A stretch of DNA of 51,123 nt from an uncultured Eubacteriales bacterium (lineage in GTDB: Bacteria > Bacillota > Clostridia > Christensenellales > CAG-314). The position numbers and the translations under genes were made by a program. Below are positions 1 to 7,458 of the stretch, in pieces (position 1 is the stretch's first letter; the number at the start of each line of letters is the position of its first letter). The notes beneath the pieces were generated by a model that did no database searches, was not told the origin of the DNA, and was given only the letters and a program-made list of their open reading frames with translations. Location: assembly GCA_900546875.1 (NCBI GenBank), contig URET01000006.1, positions 1 to 51,123 on the forward strand. The letters are read 5' to 3'.

Positions 1-2
1 GG

Positions 3-289
3 TTGAGTAGTAAGTAAATGGACGGGAAATAAATCCCGAAGGCAAGGGAAAAGCCTTCGGGGAAGCGGTGAGGAAGGAACAGTAAGTAAAAACCGAAGGC
101 AAAGAGAAAGCCTTCGGTTGAGTAGTGGGAAAGGGAAAAATGCAAAGCCCGAAGGCAAAGAGAAAGCCTTCGGATAAGCAGTAAGTAAATGGACGGGAAA
201 TAAATCCCGAAGGCAAGGGAAAAGCCTTCGGTTGAGTAGTAAGTAAATGGACGGGAAATAAATCCCGAAGGCAAGAGAAAGCCTTCGGG
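3..289. repeat. Tandem array of five REP-like palindromes
   Basis: Five hairpins share the arms CCGAAGGC and GCCTTCGG around a purine loop of 8-9 nt. They lie at 36-60, 93-117, 149-173, 207-231 and 265-288, with starts 57, 56, 58 and 58 bp apart. Units 1, 4 and 5 also share the linker (GTAAGTAAATGGACGGGAAA and following bases), so the whole ~57-bp unit is repeated, not only the palindrome. Bases 1-2 (GG) fit the end of a preceding unit, so the array probably runs past the left edge. The second copy has a 10-bp stem (91-100 with 110-119). A RAYT transposase gene lies just downstream, the usual partner of REP elements. No coding sequence is seen here. A further small palindrome (GTAAAA-gaa-TTTTAC) lies at 362-376. 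Confidence 0.85.
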
Positions 290-404
290 AAGCGGTCGGT
301 GAAAGAGAAGGATGCGGGACGGATTTACTCGTCTTTAGCGGGAGCGGGAAAAGACTTTTATGTAAAAGAATTTTACCCGTATTTTATACTCCTTCTTCAA
401 ATTC

Positions 405-433
405 TTGACAAATAAGTCGTGTCGTGTTAAAAT
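405..433 (+). promoter_or_regulatory. Sigma-A type promoter of the RAYT gene
   Basis: TTGACA at 405-410, a 17-bp spacer, and TAAAAT at 428-433 preceded by an extended TGT. Transcription would begin near 440, which rules out a start codon at 405 and supports the ATG at 489. Confidence 0.75.
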
Positions 434-488
434 AATAGCGGTTAAGTGTAGTGACTTATACTTAAATTTTTATATGGGGTGCAGTAAA

Positions 489-1277
489 ATGGCTCGTACG
501 GCAAGGAATGAACTGAAGGGGAATTATTTTCATATACTTGTCAGAGGCTTGCCTGAGCTGAATATTTTTGCGGAACATAAACTTAAATTGTATTATATCG
601 GTTTATTATCCCAGTATTTCGACAATGCAAAGCTATTAGCATATTGTATTCTCGATGACCATGCTCATATTGTATTGTGGTGCAAGGACGCTTCTGCGAT
701 CACGGGAGTAATGAAGCGGGTGAATACGGCTTTCGCCTTGGAGTATAATAAAATCAAGATGCGTTACGGGTATGTATTTCGTGAAAGATACAGAGCCCAG
801 TCTATAGAGTCTGCAGACAAGGCGGCGCAATGTATCGGATACGTGCATTCGAATTCCATATTCAGTAATCCGCGTTTCACGTTGAAGACTTACCCATATT
901 CCAGTTACAGAACTTACGTGGAAGGGGGCAAGCCGGCTCAGGTTTTTTCTTCGCTTATCGGACTTCCGGTCGAACTTGCGGCCGAATATGTAACGGAAGC
1001 AGGGGAGAGCTGTAAGTTAGGAGAGTGGATAGATACTCGTTCGTTTGTAGTCAGAGAAGACTATAATACGGTTCTGAAAGAGCTTCTTGAAAAATTTCAT
1101 GCAGCCGAGCCTCGGGACGTAGGGAAAGACAGAGATTCGTTGGCGGCTTTTGCCGATGAACTGAATAAACGTACAGGCGCACCTCTCATATTTATCAGTC
1201 AGCTTACCGGAGTGGGCAGAGAGACATTGCGTAAATGTGTAGTAAACTTAAGAAAAAAAGGGGATAAAATTGGTTAA
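489..1277 (+). CDS. REP-associated tyrosine transposase (RAYT, Y1_Tnp family)
   Basis: Predicted single-strand HUH nuclease of the IS200/RAYT superfamily, which binds and cleaves REP palindromes. Visible features: the N-terminal pattern ending in FHILVRG, the core ending AYCILDDHAH with the HUH pair His58 and His60, the GYVFRERY segment (residues 94-101), and Tyr118 in YVHSNS, which lines up with the catalytic Tyr of E. coli TnpA-REP. The last ~90 residues form a separate domain with an HTH-like segment (FISQLTGVGRETLRKC), similar to the DnaA-type tails of some RAYTs. I chose ATG 489 over an upstream TTG at 405 because the -35 box covers 405. Its stop overlaps the next gene by 8 bp. The adjacent palindrome array is its probable substrate. 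The second HUH position is normal, but the usual N-H before it is D-H here. Confidence 0.85.
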   Translation: MARTARNELKGNYFHILVRGLPELNIFAEHKLKLYYIGLLSQYFDNAKLLAYCILDDHAHIVLWCKDASAITGVMKRVNTAFALEYNKIKMRYGYVFRERYRAQSIESADKAAQCIGYVHSNSIFSNPRFTLKTYPYSSYRTYVEGGKPAQVFSSLIGLPVELAAEYVTEAGESCKLGEWIDTRSFVVREDYNTVLKELLEKFHAAEPRDVGKDRDSLAAFADELNKRTGAPLIFISQLTGVGRETLRKCVVNLRKKGDKIG

Positions 1278-2523
1278 AAAATTATACAGAAATAAAAGGA
1301 AAAGTTATGTTAAGTCAAATAAGAAAAACAGACTTTTCATTAAACAGGATCCGGACGAAAATACGTCAGCAGCATTCGGCATAAGCAGGAATGCAGAGTC
1401 GGGTATACAGGAAAGCCGATCATCAGATCAGTATCCGGAAGCGGAAAAATCCTCAGGAAAGGAGTCTGCCGCGGATATTGAGAGATTTGATGCCGTACCC
1501 GGAGCGAATATCATTCTTACTGAGGAGGATCCCGGAGAAGAGAAAAAGGACGAAAAGCTTTCGGTGAACATTTCCGCCCCCGCTGAAGATGTTGGAGCGG
1601 GGCAAGTCACGGATCCGGAATCTCCTCGGGATCTGGATGTCGGCCACCGAGACAGTAAAGCACGCCCTGACGAAGAGCCCGTAGAGCATGATACGGTTTC
1701 ACAAAAGGGCAGGAAGAATAAAAAGCATTCTCCTCATACCGAGAAACATGATGCGGAAAAAGACGCTTTTTCCGTCGGCAGTACCGAGGCTCCCGATAAA
1801 AAGGAACTGCGGGAAGAAGCTGCGCCCGAGCTGTCGGAAGGCTCCGGGATCGCCGTCGAAGCCGGGGACGCAATCCCTGAAAGTGATCGGAAAAAAGTTT
1901 CCGAAAAAGCGGCAGAAAAAACGTCCGGGACGGATGTGAAAAAGGACCGGATCGGGACTTCGGAACAGGAAGCTATGGCAGAACAGCTGAAAGAGTCCGA
2001 GAATGCCGACGGAAAAGAACTTTCCGGAGTTTCGGAGGATGTTTCCGGGCAACCTCGCGAAAACAGCGAAGCCGTTATGAACTCGGATCCGGAAATAAGC
2101 GACAAAACATTTCCGGAAATTGTTATGCAGCTGAAAGGGGAACGCGCCTCCAATTACAACACCCTGAAAAATTATATTCTGCAGTATGACGGTGTACGCA
2201 ATGTGCTTTTCAAAGAGTGCGAGTTGTTCGTCAAGGGCAGTGAGCCTATATTGATGATGTCTTTCAGAAAGACTTTAAGACTCAGCTCCGTGCTTACCTA
2301 CGATAAGGCTGCCATAAAAGGAGTCTATGAGGTCGAGGGGGATTCTCTGCTGCCTTTCAAAACTTTTATGGATATTACCGATAAACGTATGATAAACTTT
2401 GCAATGCGTTTTGTTATTGCGGTCATGAACGAGATGAAAATATCCGCGGGCACAACGAGATTGAAGAATGATTATATCACACAGTGGAAGGAGCACGGGA
2501 TAATGTCCTACGAGCTTCCCTGA
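1270..2523 (+). CDS. Acidic disordered protein with C-terminal domain, coupled to RAYT
   Basis: A protein of 417 residues starting at TTG 1270, with AGGGGA at 1258-1263 as ribosome binding site inside the end of the RAYT gene, so the two are probably translationally coupled. Residues ~1-20 are very basic (Lys/Arg rich). Residues ~25-280 are low-complexity, rich in Glu, Lys, Ser, Asp and Pro, and probably disordered. Residues ~285-405 look folded and contain alternating strands and helices (for example LKNYILQYDGVRNVLF and SFRKTLRLSSVL). From memory this part resembles a domain seen in uncharacterised clostridial proteins (pattern: KN.LLSYKGVKSR, then a GK.L.LYLAL strand, then AL..I). No enzymatic motif was seen and I do not assign a function. 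Confidence 0.7.
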   Translation: MVKKLYRNKRKSYVKSNKKNRLFIKQDPDENTSAAFGISRNAESGIQESRSSDQYPEAEKSSGKESAADIERFDAVPGANIILTEEDPGEEKKDEKLSVNISAPAEDVGAGQVTDPESPRDLDVGHRDSKARPDEEPVEHDTVSQKGRKNKKHSPHTEKHDAEKDAFSVGSTEAPDKKELREEAAPELSEGSGIAVEAGDAIPESDRKKVSEKAAEKTSGTDVKKDRIGTSEQEAMAEQLKESENADGKELSGVSEDVSGQPRENSEAVMNSDPEISDKTFPEIVMQLKGERASNYNTLKNYILQYDGVRNVLFKECELFVKGSEPILMMSFRKTLRLSSVLTYDKAAIKGVYEVEGDSLLPFKTFMDITDKRMINFAMRFVIAVMNEMKISAGTTRLKNDYITQWKEHGIMSYELP

Positions 2524-2602
2524 TAAACAGTGTTCGGCCGATTCGGTCATCAGGCTTTGACGGCATTTGGTTTTTGCTTCAAGAGGCTTTACGGAGGATA
2601 AT

Positions 2603-2983
2603 ATGAAAAAGAGATCAATAATTATATTTTGTATAATTCTGATGTTTGTTTTCGGGGGTTTTTTCTGTGCGTGTCAGGATCCTCAGACGATAATTCAGAA
2701 TATAGAAACACGCTGTATCGAAGCACAATTGTATATGAGCGCGGTAAGCGCCGATGAAATCGGACTTAATGTCAACGAAGGTTACAGGGACGCCTATATC
2801 GCCACGGACGGAAATAATATAAATATCCTTGTCATCAAGTTTTCCAACAGCGGCTTTGCTAAAAAGAACATGGAATATTTTTCCGGATCGGAGGACAGTT
2901 ATTTCGGTTTGGAAAACGTCAGACTGATAGGACAGTGGATAGTATGTTATTCAAATGCCGCCAAAGACATAGTTAAACTTTAA
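2603..2983 (+). CDS. Small predicted lipoprotein, unknown function
   Basis: The ATG at 2603 follows ACGGAGG at 2591-2597; an upstream in-frame start at 2567 would put charged residues before the signal peptide and is rejected. The 126-residue product has an MKKR start, a hydrophobic core and cysteines at 22 and 24 (FCAC), an imperfect lipobox. The mature part of about 100 residues has no motif I recognise. It looks related in layout to the next gene: signal, small alpha/beta domain, and a lone Cys or Tyr-rich C-terminus. They may be related stress- or envelope-type lipoproteins, but this is inference only. Confidence 0.65.
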   Translation: MKKRSIIIFCIILMFVFGGFFCACQDPQTIIQNIETRCIEAQLYMSAVSADEIGLNVNEGYRDAYIATDGNNINILVIKFSNSGFAKKNMEYFSGSEDSYFGLENVRLIGQWIVCYSNAAKDIVKL

Positions 2984-3039
2984 AAAAGGAACGGAAAGAT
3001 TCTGATTTTTTCGGTTCACGGTATGGATGGAGGTCAATC

Positions 3040-3624
3040 ATGAAAAAAAGCGTAAAGTATGTTTGTACCGCGGTTTGTTTGATGACGGCATTGATTTTAC
3101 TTAGCGGCTGCGGTCTGTTCAATTACCTGATTTCCGAAAAGAAGGAGCTGACGATAGAAACTGTCAGCCTGGACAGAACGGAAGCTTTATGTGTCGCCGA
3201 CGGACTTACAGTTGAAAGAACGGTGATCAACAGGGAAGATATCCCCGAAAATTACGAAGGAAATGTTCCTTTGAGCTATATGATAGTAACGAGTGACGAT
3301 CAGTCGGACGAGGATCAGACAGAAGGGGATCAGATAAGCGATGAGGAAATTGACAACGTCAATGACCTGAAAAATTACATCGATAAAATCAAGCTTATAA
3401 TAATTATAGAATGTGAAAGCAAGGAGACCGCAGCTTCTGCACTGAAGGATCTGACGAAATATCTTGCAGCTGAAAAGAGTTCGGAGGAAGGGAGCGAAAT
3501 GCCCGACGTCCCGTATTATATCAACGAGTTTGAGGCATTATTGGAGTTGTTTTTCAATGTGCAGGTAGTGGATAATTATTACTGTATTTATACCACTTCC
3601 GCTTATGAGTTGATATCTGACTGA
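3040..3624 (+). CDS. Predicted lipoprotein, unknown function
   Basis: A protein of 194 residues with a clear lipoprotein signal: MKK start, hydrophobic stretch, lipobox LSGC with Cys24. GGAGGT lies just upstream of the ATG. Residues ~85-105 are an acidic insertion (DDQSDEDQTEGDQ). The flanking parts (LIIIIECESKETAASALKDL) look like a split alpha/beta domain. The C-terminus (VVDNYYCIYTT) resembles the end of the preceding lipoprotein (GQWIVCYSN), so the two may be diverged relatives. It is probably anchored outside the cell membrane. I do not recognise a family. A terminator-like hairpin follows. Confidence 0.7.
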   Translation: MKKSVKYVCTAVCLMTALILLSGCGLFNYLISEKKELTIETVSLDRTEALCVADGLTVERTVINREDIPENYEGNVPLSYMIVTSDDQSDEDQTEGDQISDEEIDNVNDLKNYIDKIKLIIIIECESKETAASALKDLTKYLAAEKSSEEGSEMPDVPYYINEFEALLELFFNVQVVDNYYCIYTTSAYELISD

Positions 3625-3656
3625 TAATTCGGGAAATATGTTTATTCGTGCAAGGG

Positions 3657-3692
3657 AGCGGACGATGATTTTGTCGTCCGCTTTGTCTTGAT
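3657..3692 (+). terminator. Probable intrinsic terminator after the lipoprotein pair
   Basis: Nine-bp perfect stem AGCGGACGA (3657-3665) with TCGTCCGCT (3674-3682) and an 8-nt loop. The T tract that follows is interrupted (TTTGTCTT), so efficiency may be modest. The rest of 3693-3908 holds no gene I can support. Confidence 0.6.
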
Positions 3693-3908
3693 TGACGGCG
3701 AACGGCCTGGAAGAGGATTTTCATTGCTGTAAGGATACGCCCTGACTCGGATACTTATAAAGAAATCGTTTTTCAGACGCGGGTCTCCGATAAAACAAAA
3801 CCGATGAAAAGGGACAGGGATGTGATCGTGCAGAAAAAAGAGGACTCGGGATCCGGAGACATCAAAGCGAAAAATAACTCGGAAAATCGGAAATGTGCAT
3901 TTAAACGC

Positions 3909-3937
3909 TTGATTACCGGCTGAAAATGTGTTATTAT
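3909..3937 (+). promoter_or_regulatory. Promoter of rpsF-ssb-rpsR
   Basis: TTGATT at 3909-3914, a 17-bp spacer, and TATTAT at 3932-3937 with an extended TGT just before it. Transcription should start near 3944, leaving a leader of about 78 nt before rpsF. Confidence 0.7.
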
Positions 3938-3955
3938 ATTGAACGCTGTAAAGCA

Positions 3956-3997
3956 GACGGCAAAACTGCCGTTATCCTTACCTTTAGAAATAAAGGT
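3956..3997 (+). promoter_or_regulatory. Two-hairpin leader of rpsF, candidate S6:S18 control element
   Basis: Hairpin 1: ACGGCA (3957-3962) with TGCCGT (3967-3972). Hairpin 2: ACCTTTA (3980-3986) with TAAAGGT (3991-3997), closed by a GAAA tetraloop, ending 12 nt before the ribosome binding site AAGGAGGT. Many bacteria autoregulate rpsF through an S6:S18-binding leader; the position fits, but I cannot confirm that the conserved binding element is present. Confidence 0.45.
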
Positions 3998-4021
3998 CAT
4001 AAGTCCATAAGGAGGTGTAAA

Positions 4022-4303
4022 ATGAAATCTTACGAAGTATTGTATATCATTGACAACGAATTGTCCGACGAAGCCAAAGAAGCTTTGATACAGAAGTTTT
4101 CGGATATAGTTGTGAATGACGGCGGTTCTATCGATACGATCGATAAATGGGGCGCAAGAAAGCTCGCTTACCCTATCGATTATAAGACGGAAGGCTACTA
4201 TGTTCTCATGAACTTTACCTGTAAACCCGAAGTCCCCGCTGAAATCGAGCGCGTAATGAGAATTACCGATTCGGTTATTCGCTATATGGTTTTGAGCAAA
4301 TAA
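4022..4303 (+). CDS. rpsF: Ribosomal protein S6
   Basis: Small-subunit protein that pairs with S18 in the platform of the 30S ribosome. The 93-residue product starts MKSYEVLYII, the standard first strand of S6, and contains the conserved WGARKLAYPIDYKTEGYYVL stretch. The ATG at 4022 follows AAGGAGGTG at the right spacing; an in-frame upstream start at 3926 lies on the -10 box and is rejected. Length is typical (92-100). First gene of the conserved rpsF-ssb-rpsR operon, 11 bp before ssb. Confidence 0.97.
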   Translation: MKSYEVLYIIDNELSDEAKEALIQKFSDIVVNDGGSIDTIDKWGARKLAYPIDYKTEGYYVLMNFTCKPEVPAEIERVMRITDSVIRYMVLSK

Positions 4304-4314
4304 CGGAGGCAATC

Positions 4315-4728
4315 ATGAACAAAGTCGTATTAATCGGCAGATTGGCAAGAGACCCGGACAGCTCCACTATCGGCGACGGAACAGCAAGGTGTCGTTTCAC
4401 TGTAGCTGTAGATCGTCCTTTTTTCAAAGGCGAAGGAGAAAAGCAGGCGGATTTTATATCTGTGGTAGCATGGAGACAACAGGCGGAATTTGTTTCCAAA
4501 TATTTCAGGAAAGGCTCTCCCATAGCAATCGAAGGATCTATCAGGACAGGTTCATATGAAGCGCAGGATGGATCGAAAAGGTATACCACGGACGTGTATG
4601 CCGAGAGGATAGAGTTTGTTCCCAGAAACGCCGACGGCGGCGATGTGACAATGCCGTCAGCACAGAGAAAAACACAGATCAGCGATCTGGAAGAAATCAA
4701 GGATGATGATACGGATCTTCCTTTTTAA
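4315..4728 (+). CDS. ssb: Single-stranded DNA-binding protein
   Basis: OB-fold protein that coats single-stranded DNA during replication, repair and recombination. The 137-residue product begins MNKVVLIGRLARDPD, with the typical FTVAVDRPF and VVAWRQQAEFVSKYF segments, a flexible linker, and the acidic tip DDDTDLPF that recruits partner proteins. AACGGAGG precedes the ATG. It sits between rpsF and rpsR as in most Bacillota, so it is the housekeeping copy and not a phage paralogue. Slightly short compared with the ~160-170 of Bacillus because the linker is reduced. Confidence 0.96.
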   Translation: MNKVVLIGRLARDPDSSTIGDGTARCRFTVAVDRPFFKGEGEKQADFISVVAWRQQAEFVSKYFRKGSPIAIEGSIRTGSYEAQDGSKRYTTDVYAERIEFVPRNADGGDVTMPSAQRKTQISDLEEIKDDDTDLPF

Positions 4729-4745
4729 GGATACAGGAGTGAATT

Positions 4746-4994
4746 ATGAGCGAAGAAAAGATTGTGAAAAAACCCATACGCAGACCTTCACGTAAAAAAG
4801 TATGTGCTTTTTGCGCGGATAAAGTAGAAAAAATAGACTATAAAGACGTTGCAAAGCTCAGGAAGTTCATCACGGAAAAAGGCAAGATACTTCCTCGCAG
4901 AATGAGCGGTGTATGTGCTGCCCATCAGCGTGAGCTGGCGACGGCTATCAAGCGTGCAAGACAGATGGCTTTGCTTCCGTTTGTGGGAGAATAA
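4746..4994 (+). CDS. rpsR: Ribosomal protein S18
   Basis: Binds S6 on the 30S platform. The 82-residue product has a basic N-terminus, then the conserved IDYKDVAKLRKFITEKGKIL and the RQMALLPF motif near the C-terminus. CVFCAD-like residues (CAFCADK, 20-26) plus a third Cys near residue 59 are the Cys pattern of the zinc-type (C+) S18 paralogue; a fourth ligand would have to be His (AAHQRE). Last gene of the operon, followed by a strong terminator. Confidence 0.96.
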   Translation: MSEEKIVKKPIRRPSRKKVCAFCADKVEKIDYKDVAKLRKFITEKGKILPRRMSGVCAAHQRELATAIKRARQMALLPFVGE

Positions 4995-5010
4995 GCTCGA
5001 AAAAAAAATC

Positions 5011-5037
5011 AAAGCAGCTCAGGGAGCTGCTTTTTTT
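5011..5037 (+). terminator. Intrinsic terminator of the rpsF operon
   Basis: Ten-bp perfect stem AAAGCAGCTC (5011-5020) with GAGCTGCTTT (5024-5033), 3-nt loop, followed by a T run to 5037. Confidence 0.95.
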
Positions 5038-5087
5038 AATAAGGGAAAAGTTCCGGGAAGAAAATCGGCTGACGTCGATTTGCCCTC

Positions 5088-5116
5088 TTGACAAAATATG
5101 AAGTGTTAGTTATAAT
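5088..5116 (+). promoter_or_regulatory. Consensus sigma-A promoter for the PfkB-rqcP-ispDF group
   Basis: TTGACA at 5088-5093, 17-bp spacer, TATAAT at 5111-5116: a perfect match to consensus. Transcription would start near 5123, giving a ~28-nt leader with AAAGAGG at 5135-5141. Confidence 0.9.
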
Positions 5117-5150
5117 GTAATAAACTAAAGTCAGAAAGAGGTTTTCAATT

Positions 5151-6041
5151 ATGAATGTATTAGTGTCCGGTACCATAAATGTGGAGACAGATGTTCCCGT
5201 CAGAAAATTTCCCATTGACTATTATCCCATAGATTATTTATTCGGCGGAATAACGAGTTCAGTCGGAGGGGTCGGCTTCAATATAGCAAAGGCGTTGTCC
5301 GTGTTGGGAGATACCGTGGATATGGTGTCACTTATCGGGAAGGATTTTTACGGTGATTTTGCCGTTAAGCAGCTTAAGGAATGCGGGATCACCACGAGGT
5401 TGGTAAAAAAGCAGCTTGAGAAGACATGTCATTCGGTGGTGCTGTATGATCCGGAAGGGGAAAGGCAGATATACTGTGATCTAAAAGACGTTCAGGACAC
5501 TCCTTATGTGCAGAATGCCGACAAAGCTCTGATGCGGAGTGAGATGGCGGTGCTTTGCAACGTTAATTTTTCGCGCAGTTTGCTGTTGAGGGCGCGTCAG
5601 CTCGGGATACCCATTGCCACGGATGTGCATGTGGTAAATGATGTGAACGATGAATTCAACACTGAATTTATGCGTTTTGCGGATATACTGTTTCTTTCAA
5701 ACAAGTCGATAAAAGGGGAGGAGCATGCTTTTTTGCGCAGGCTCAGTGAAATATACGAAAATAAAATCATAGTTATAGGAATGGGCAAGGAAGGCGCGAT
5801 GCTTTACAACCGCGAGATAAATCAAATCAGACATTACGACGCGGCCAAGACCACAGGCGTGACCAATACCAGCGGAGCAGGCGATGCTTTGTTTGCGGCG
5901 TTTATTCATTACTATTCGAAATATAAAAATGCGGAAAAGGCTCTCAGCTACGCGCAGAATTTTGCAGCCGCAAAGATACGGGAGTCGGTTTCATCCGAAG
6001 GATTTCTGACTGAGGTCGAGTTGGAAAGGTATATGGGGTAA
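5151..6041 (+). CDS. PfkB-family carbohydrate/nucleoside kinase
   Basis: Predicted cytoplasmic ATP-dependent kinase of the ribokinase fold, 296 residues. The N-terminal PfkB signature is visible as GGVGFNIAKALSVLG (residues ~38-52) and the C-terminal one as NTSGAGDALFAAF, with Asp245 as catalytic base in GAGD. The substrate cannot be read from the sequence; the short form with a two-Cys centre (CHSVVLYD) resembles pseudouridine or ribokinase-like members more than fructokinases. It leads a probable transcript with rqcP (5 bp apart) and ispDF, with which it shares no obvious pathway. Distinct from the KDG kinase at 16378. Confidence 0.88.
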   Translation: MNVLVSGTINVETDVPVRKFPIDYYPIDYLFGGITSSVGGVGFNIAKALSVLGDTVDMVSLIGKDFYGDFAVKQLKECGITTRLVKKQLEKTCHSVVLYDPEGERQIYCDLKDVQDTPYVQNADKALMRSEMAVLCNVNFSRSLLLRARQLGIPIATDVHVVNDVNDEFNTEFMRFADILFLSNKSIKGEEHAFLRRLSEIYENKIIVIGMGKEGAMLYNREINQIRHYDAAKTTGVTNTSGAGDALFAAFIHYYSKYKNAEKALSYAQNFAAAKIRESVSSEGFLTEVELERYMG

Positions 6042-6046
6042 GCGAT

Positions 6047-6292
6047 ATGAGGCTGGATAAATTTCTCAAGGTCTCAAGGATACTGAAACGCAGAAGCGTG
6101 GCGAATGAGGCATGCAGCGGCGGGAAGGTCGAGGTGAACGGAAAAGTTGCCAAGCCTTCCGTGAGGCTCAAGGTCGGAGATGTGGTATGTGTCAGCTACA
6201 GTACGGGGAATTTTGTATTCAAAGTTGTAATGCTGAATGAGAATGCGAAAAAAGAGGACGCGGACAAAATGTACGAGATCATATCCGGATAG
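6047..6292 (+). CDS. rqcP: S4-domain RNA-binding protein RqcP (YabO/HslR-like)
   Basis: An 81-residue protein made almost wholly of an S4 domain: MRLDKFLKVSRILKRRSVAN, then CSGGKVEVNGKVAKPS and KVGDVV. This is the profile of RqcP, which binds the P-site tRNA on stalled 50S subunits during ribosome-associated quality control in Bacillota and assists RqcH in alanine tailing. It usually sits near mazG or divIC; here it lies between a PfkB kinase and ispDF, which is less usual. GGGTAAGC precedes the ATG, an only moderate ribosome binding site, and spacing from the upstream stop (5 bp) suggests coupling. Confidence 0.85.
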   Translation: MRLDKFLKVSRILKRRSVANEACSGGKVEVNGKVAKPSVRLKVGDVVCVSYSTGNFVFKVVMLNENAKKEDADKMYEIISG

Positions 6293-6338
6293 AGACGCGT
6301 CGAAAGGAATATGCTCAGAGCTGTTTTAAGGAGGAGAA

Positions 6339-7445
6339 ATGTTTGTCAGCGTAGTGATAGTGGCAGCCGGAAGCGGAAAAAGGTTCGGCGGGGACAAAAT
6401 GCTTGCTGATCTGGGCGGAGTTCCGGTCATAAAGCAGACGGCATCCGTATTCATAAAGAGCGATACAGCGAATGAAGTTATAATAGCGGCGAGTCAGGAG
6501 AACTTCAAAGCCCTGACTGAGCTTTTTGCGGGAGATAAGAAGGTTTTTGTCGTGCTTGGGGGACAAACGAGGTCATGTTCGGTAGTAGAGGGGCTGAGGT
6601 ACGTCAACAGGAAGTGTGACATAGTGGCGATACATGACGGAGCGCGTCCATTTTTGAGTGAAAAGCTATTTAAGAAGCTTGTCGGGGAGGCTGCCGAATA
6701 CGGGAGTGCGATACCTTATGTACCTGCCACGGACACGATGTATCTGTATAATGAAGGAGCGAGGCCTATCGCGCTGAACAGGGGAAACGTGATAAGCGTT
6801 CAGACGCCTCAGGTATTTGAATACCGGAGCATAATGACGGCATATCAGAGCCTGAATGAGGAATTGACGGATGACAGCAGGGTATATCTCGGAGAGTACG
6901 GTAAGCTTCATTTTACCGAAGGGGAAACCGAAAACAAAAAACTCACCTACGGCGGTGATCTGATACGTACCCGGATAGGCTGCGGTACGGATGTCCACAG
7001 GTTTGCGCCTGACAGGGATTTCATGCTTGGCGGCGTGAAGATCCCATATGAGAAGGGGTTATCGGGGCATTCGGACGCAGATGTTTTGATGCATGCCATG
7101 TGTGACGCGCTTTTGTCTGCAATGGGAGAGAGAGATATCGGGGTGCAGTTTCCCGACACGGATATGCGGTATAAGGGCGTAGCGGGGGCGACGCTGCTTT
7201 ATAAGGTCGGTATGATGCTTGAAAGTAAGCGTTCTTCGGTGGTGAACGTCACGGCGACGATAATATGTCAGAAACCGAGGCTTTCGGAATACATTCCGCA
7301 GATGGCAGCCAATATAGGCTCCGTGCTCAAGATCGGAGCGGAAAGAGTAAACCTGACAGCAACGACTACCGAAGGACTCGGTATGCTCGGAGAGGGCGAA
7401 GGCGTGGCAGTTCAGGCGTTTGCCATGATACAGACTGCGGGCTGA
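6339..7445 (+). CDS. ispDF: Bifunctional IspD-IspF isoprenoid enzyme
   Basis: Catalyses two non-consecutive steps of the MEP pathway: MEP to CDP-ME (IspD part) and CDP-ME 2-phosphate to MEcPP (IspF part). Residues 1-~208 are IspD: AAGSGKRFGGDKML near the N-terminus, HDGARPF at 99-105, TPQVF at 156-160 and TENKKLT near 197-203. Residues ~211-368 are IspF, starting IGCGTDVHRF. The IspF metal ligands are in place: Asp218, His220 and His252, the same spacing as Asp8, His10 and His42 of E. coli IspF, followed by GERDIGVQFPDTD. The 368-residue length is close to known fusions (~370-400). AAGGAGGAG precedes the ATG at the usual spacing. It converges on rsmG with 13 bp between stops and no obvious terminator. 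Confidence 0.95.
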   Translation: MFVSVVIVAAGSGKRFGGDKMLADLGGVPVIKQTASVFIKSDTANEVIIAASQENFKALTELFAGDKKVFVVLGGQTRSCSVVEGLRYVNRKCDIVAIHDGARPFLSEKLFKKLVGEAAEYGSAIPYVPATDTMYLYNEGARPIALNRGNVISVQTPQVFEYRSIMTAYQSLNEELTDDSRVYLGEYGKLHFTEGETENKKLTYGGDLIRTRIGCGTDVHRFAPDRDFMLGGVKIPYEKGLSGHSDADVLMHAMCDALLSAMGERDIGVQFPDTDMRYKGVAGATLLYKVGMMLESKRSSVVNVTATIICQKPRLSEYIPQMAANIGSVLKIGAERVNLTATTTEGLGMLGEGEGVAVQAFAMIQTAG

Positions 7446-7458
7446 GGTATTTGTATTA

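Noticed and set aside
1..300. CRISPR array at the left edge (25-bp palindromic repeats at regular ~57-bp spacing).
   Set aside because: The stretches between the palindromes are themselves near-identical in three of the units, loops vary in length, and no cas gene is present. A RAYT gene is adjacent, so REP-like elements explain it.
405..488. Longer N-terminus for the RAYT protein from an upstream TTG at 405.
   Set aside because: The -35 and -10 boxes of the promoter overlap this stretch and the family N-terminus begins at the ATG at 489.
3773..4312. Minus-strand open frame of 179 codons opposite rpsF.
   Set aside because: It lies antisense to the certain rpsF gene and its upstream region, has no ribosome binding site and no family resemblance.
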